Shown here piece by piece: positions 63,926 through 64,000 of a stretch of 64,000 nucleotides of DNA. Under the pieces are notes generated by a model. It was not told the origin of the DNA. It saw only the letters and a list, made by a program, of their open reading frames with translations, and did no database searches. A program made the translations under genes and the position numbers. The stretch is from Lysobacter firmicutimachus (GTDB lineage: Bacteria > Pseudomonadota > Gammaproteobacteria > Xanthomonadales > Xanthomonadaceae): positions 3,844,001 to 3,908,000 of the forward strand of contig NZ_JBANDL010000002.1 of the NCBI RefSeq assembly GCF_037027445.1, written 5' to 3'. The first letter of the stretch is position 1. Every line of letters begins with the position of its first letter.

Positions 63926-64000
63926 ATGAAACACGACTCCTCCCGACGCTCATTCACCCCCTGGCGCCTCGGCACCCTCGCCGCCCTGCTCACTCTGACC
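63926..64000 (+). CDS. Partial secreted-protein gene (5' end only)
   Basis: Only 25 codons fit in the window: MKHDSSRRSFTPWRLG followed by T-L-A-A-L-L-T-L-T, a basic n-region and the start of a hydrophobic core. The pattern is a signal peptide or a membrane anchor. A -10-like TAGAAT stands 30 bases upstream. No product can be named. Confidence 0.6.
   Translation, partial: MKHDSSRRSFTPWRLGTLAALLTLT

Overview
The window reads as a stretch of chromosome from a GC-rich gammaproteobacterium of the Xanthomonadaceae, most likely Lysobacter or a close relative. The pointers are very high GC with strong third-position GC (which creates many long antisense shadow frames), a secreted modular chitinase, TonB-dependent receptors sharing a stereotyped leader (M-T-x-K-T-T-x-L-R-D-A-I), an S-box (SAM) riboswitch in front of metX-metB-hom, REP-like palindromes and a dispersed ~380-bp repeat. 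This is a family-level inference. I saw no rRNA, tRNA, CRISPR array, prophage or insertion sequence. Both ends cut a gene.

Layout, left to right. 1-6.2 kb (minus): two tandem paralogous hybrid sensor kinases with Reg_prop propeller sensors, the first cut by the window edge. 6.4-8.3 kb (plus): an overlapping yceI / cytochrome b561 / yceI operon. 8.3-8.8 kb: copy 1 of the dispersed repeat plus REPs. 8.8-11.4 kb: glutaredoxin-like protein (minus), L-serine dehydratase and an alpha/beta hydrolase. 11.6-16.3 kb: a three-gene periplasmic molybdenum hydroxylase (Tat-exported Mo subunit, 2Fe-2S subunit, triheme cytochrome c). 16.3-19.1 kb: a LacI-type operator and a GH18 chitinase. 19.1-19.9 kb: hairpins, terminator, repeat copy 2 and more REPs. 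19.9-23.6 kb (minus): SAM riboswitch, metX, metB, hom, all joined by ATGA overlaps.

23.7-31.3 kb (plus): beta-propeller lipoprotein, M23 peptidase, prfC, two small unknowns, hemolysin-III-family protein, AsmA-like protein. 31.3-35.0 kb (minus): two paralogous lipoproteins, CBS protein, GT2 glycosyltransferase, mtgA. 35.2-44 kb (plus): Hsp33, a secreted barrel-like protein with a well-formed promoter, and two TonB-dependent receptors that share an 18-bp upstream element in the same promoter geometry. 44-50.5 kb (minus): TPR/aspartyl hydroxylase, DUF4097 protein, anti-sigma-like protein, ECF sigma factor, an inverted-repeat cluster, PEP carboxykinase and a TetR regulator divergent from a FadE-type acyl-CoA dehydrogenase (50.8-53.3 kb). 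Period-7 G-rich arrays flank that dehydrogenase. 53.7-64 kb: hotdog-fold protein, small membrane proteins, an MFS exporter, a Tat-signal epimerase, two Npt-like transporters around a metallophosphoesterase, a GMC oxidoreductase and the first codons of one more secreted protein.

How it fits together: methionine synthesis is gathered under one SAM sensor; electrons from the periplasmic Mo enzyme and from cytochrome b561 feed the respiratory chain; chitinase and TonB receptors fit a predatory or saprophytic polymer-degrading life; TetR-FadE and PckG fit growth on fatty acids and gluconeogenesis. The most unusual features are the dispersed repeat whose two hairpins both present a CsrA/RsmA-like CAGGGATG loop, a 24-bp module inserted at two unrelated palindromic sites, the shared receptor promoter, and the (GGGN4)13 array behind fadE.
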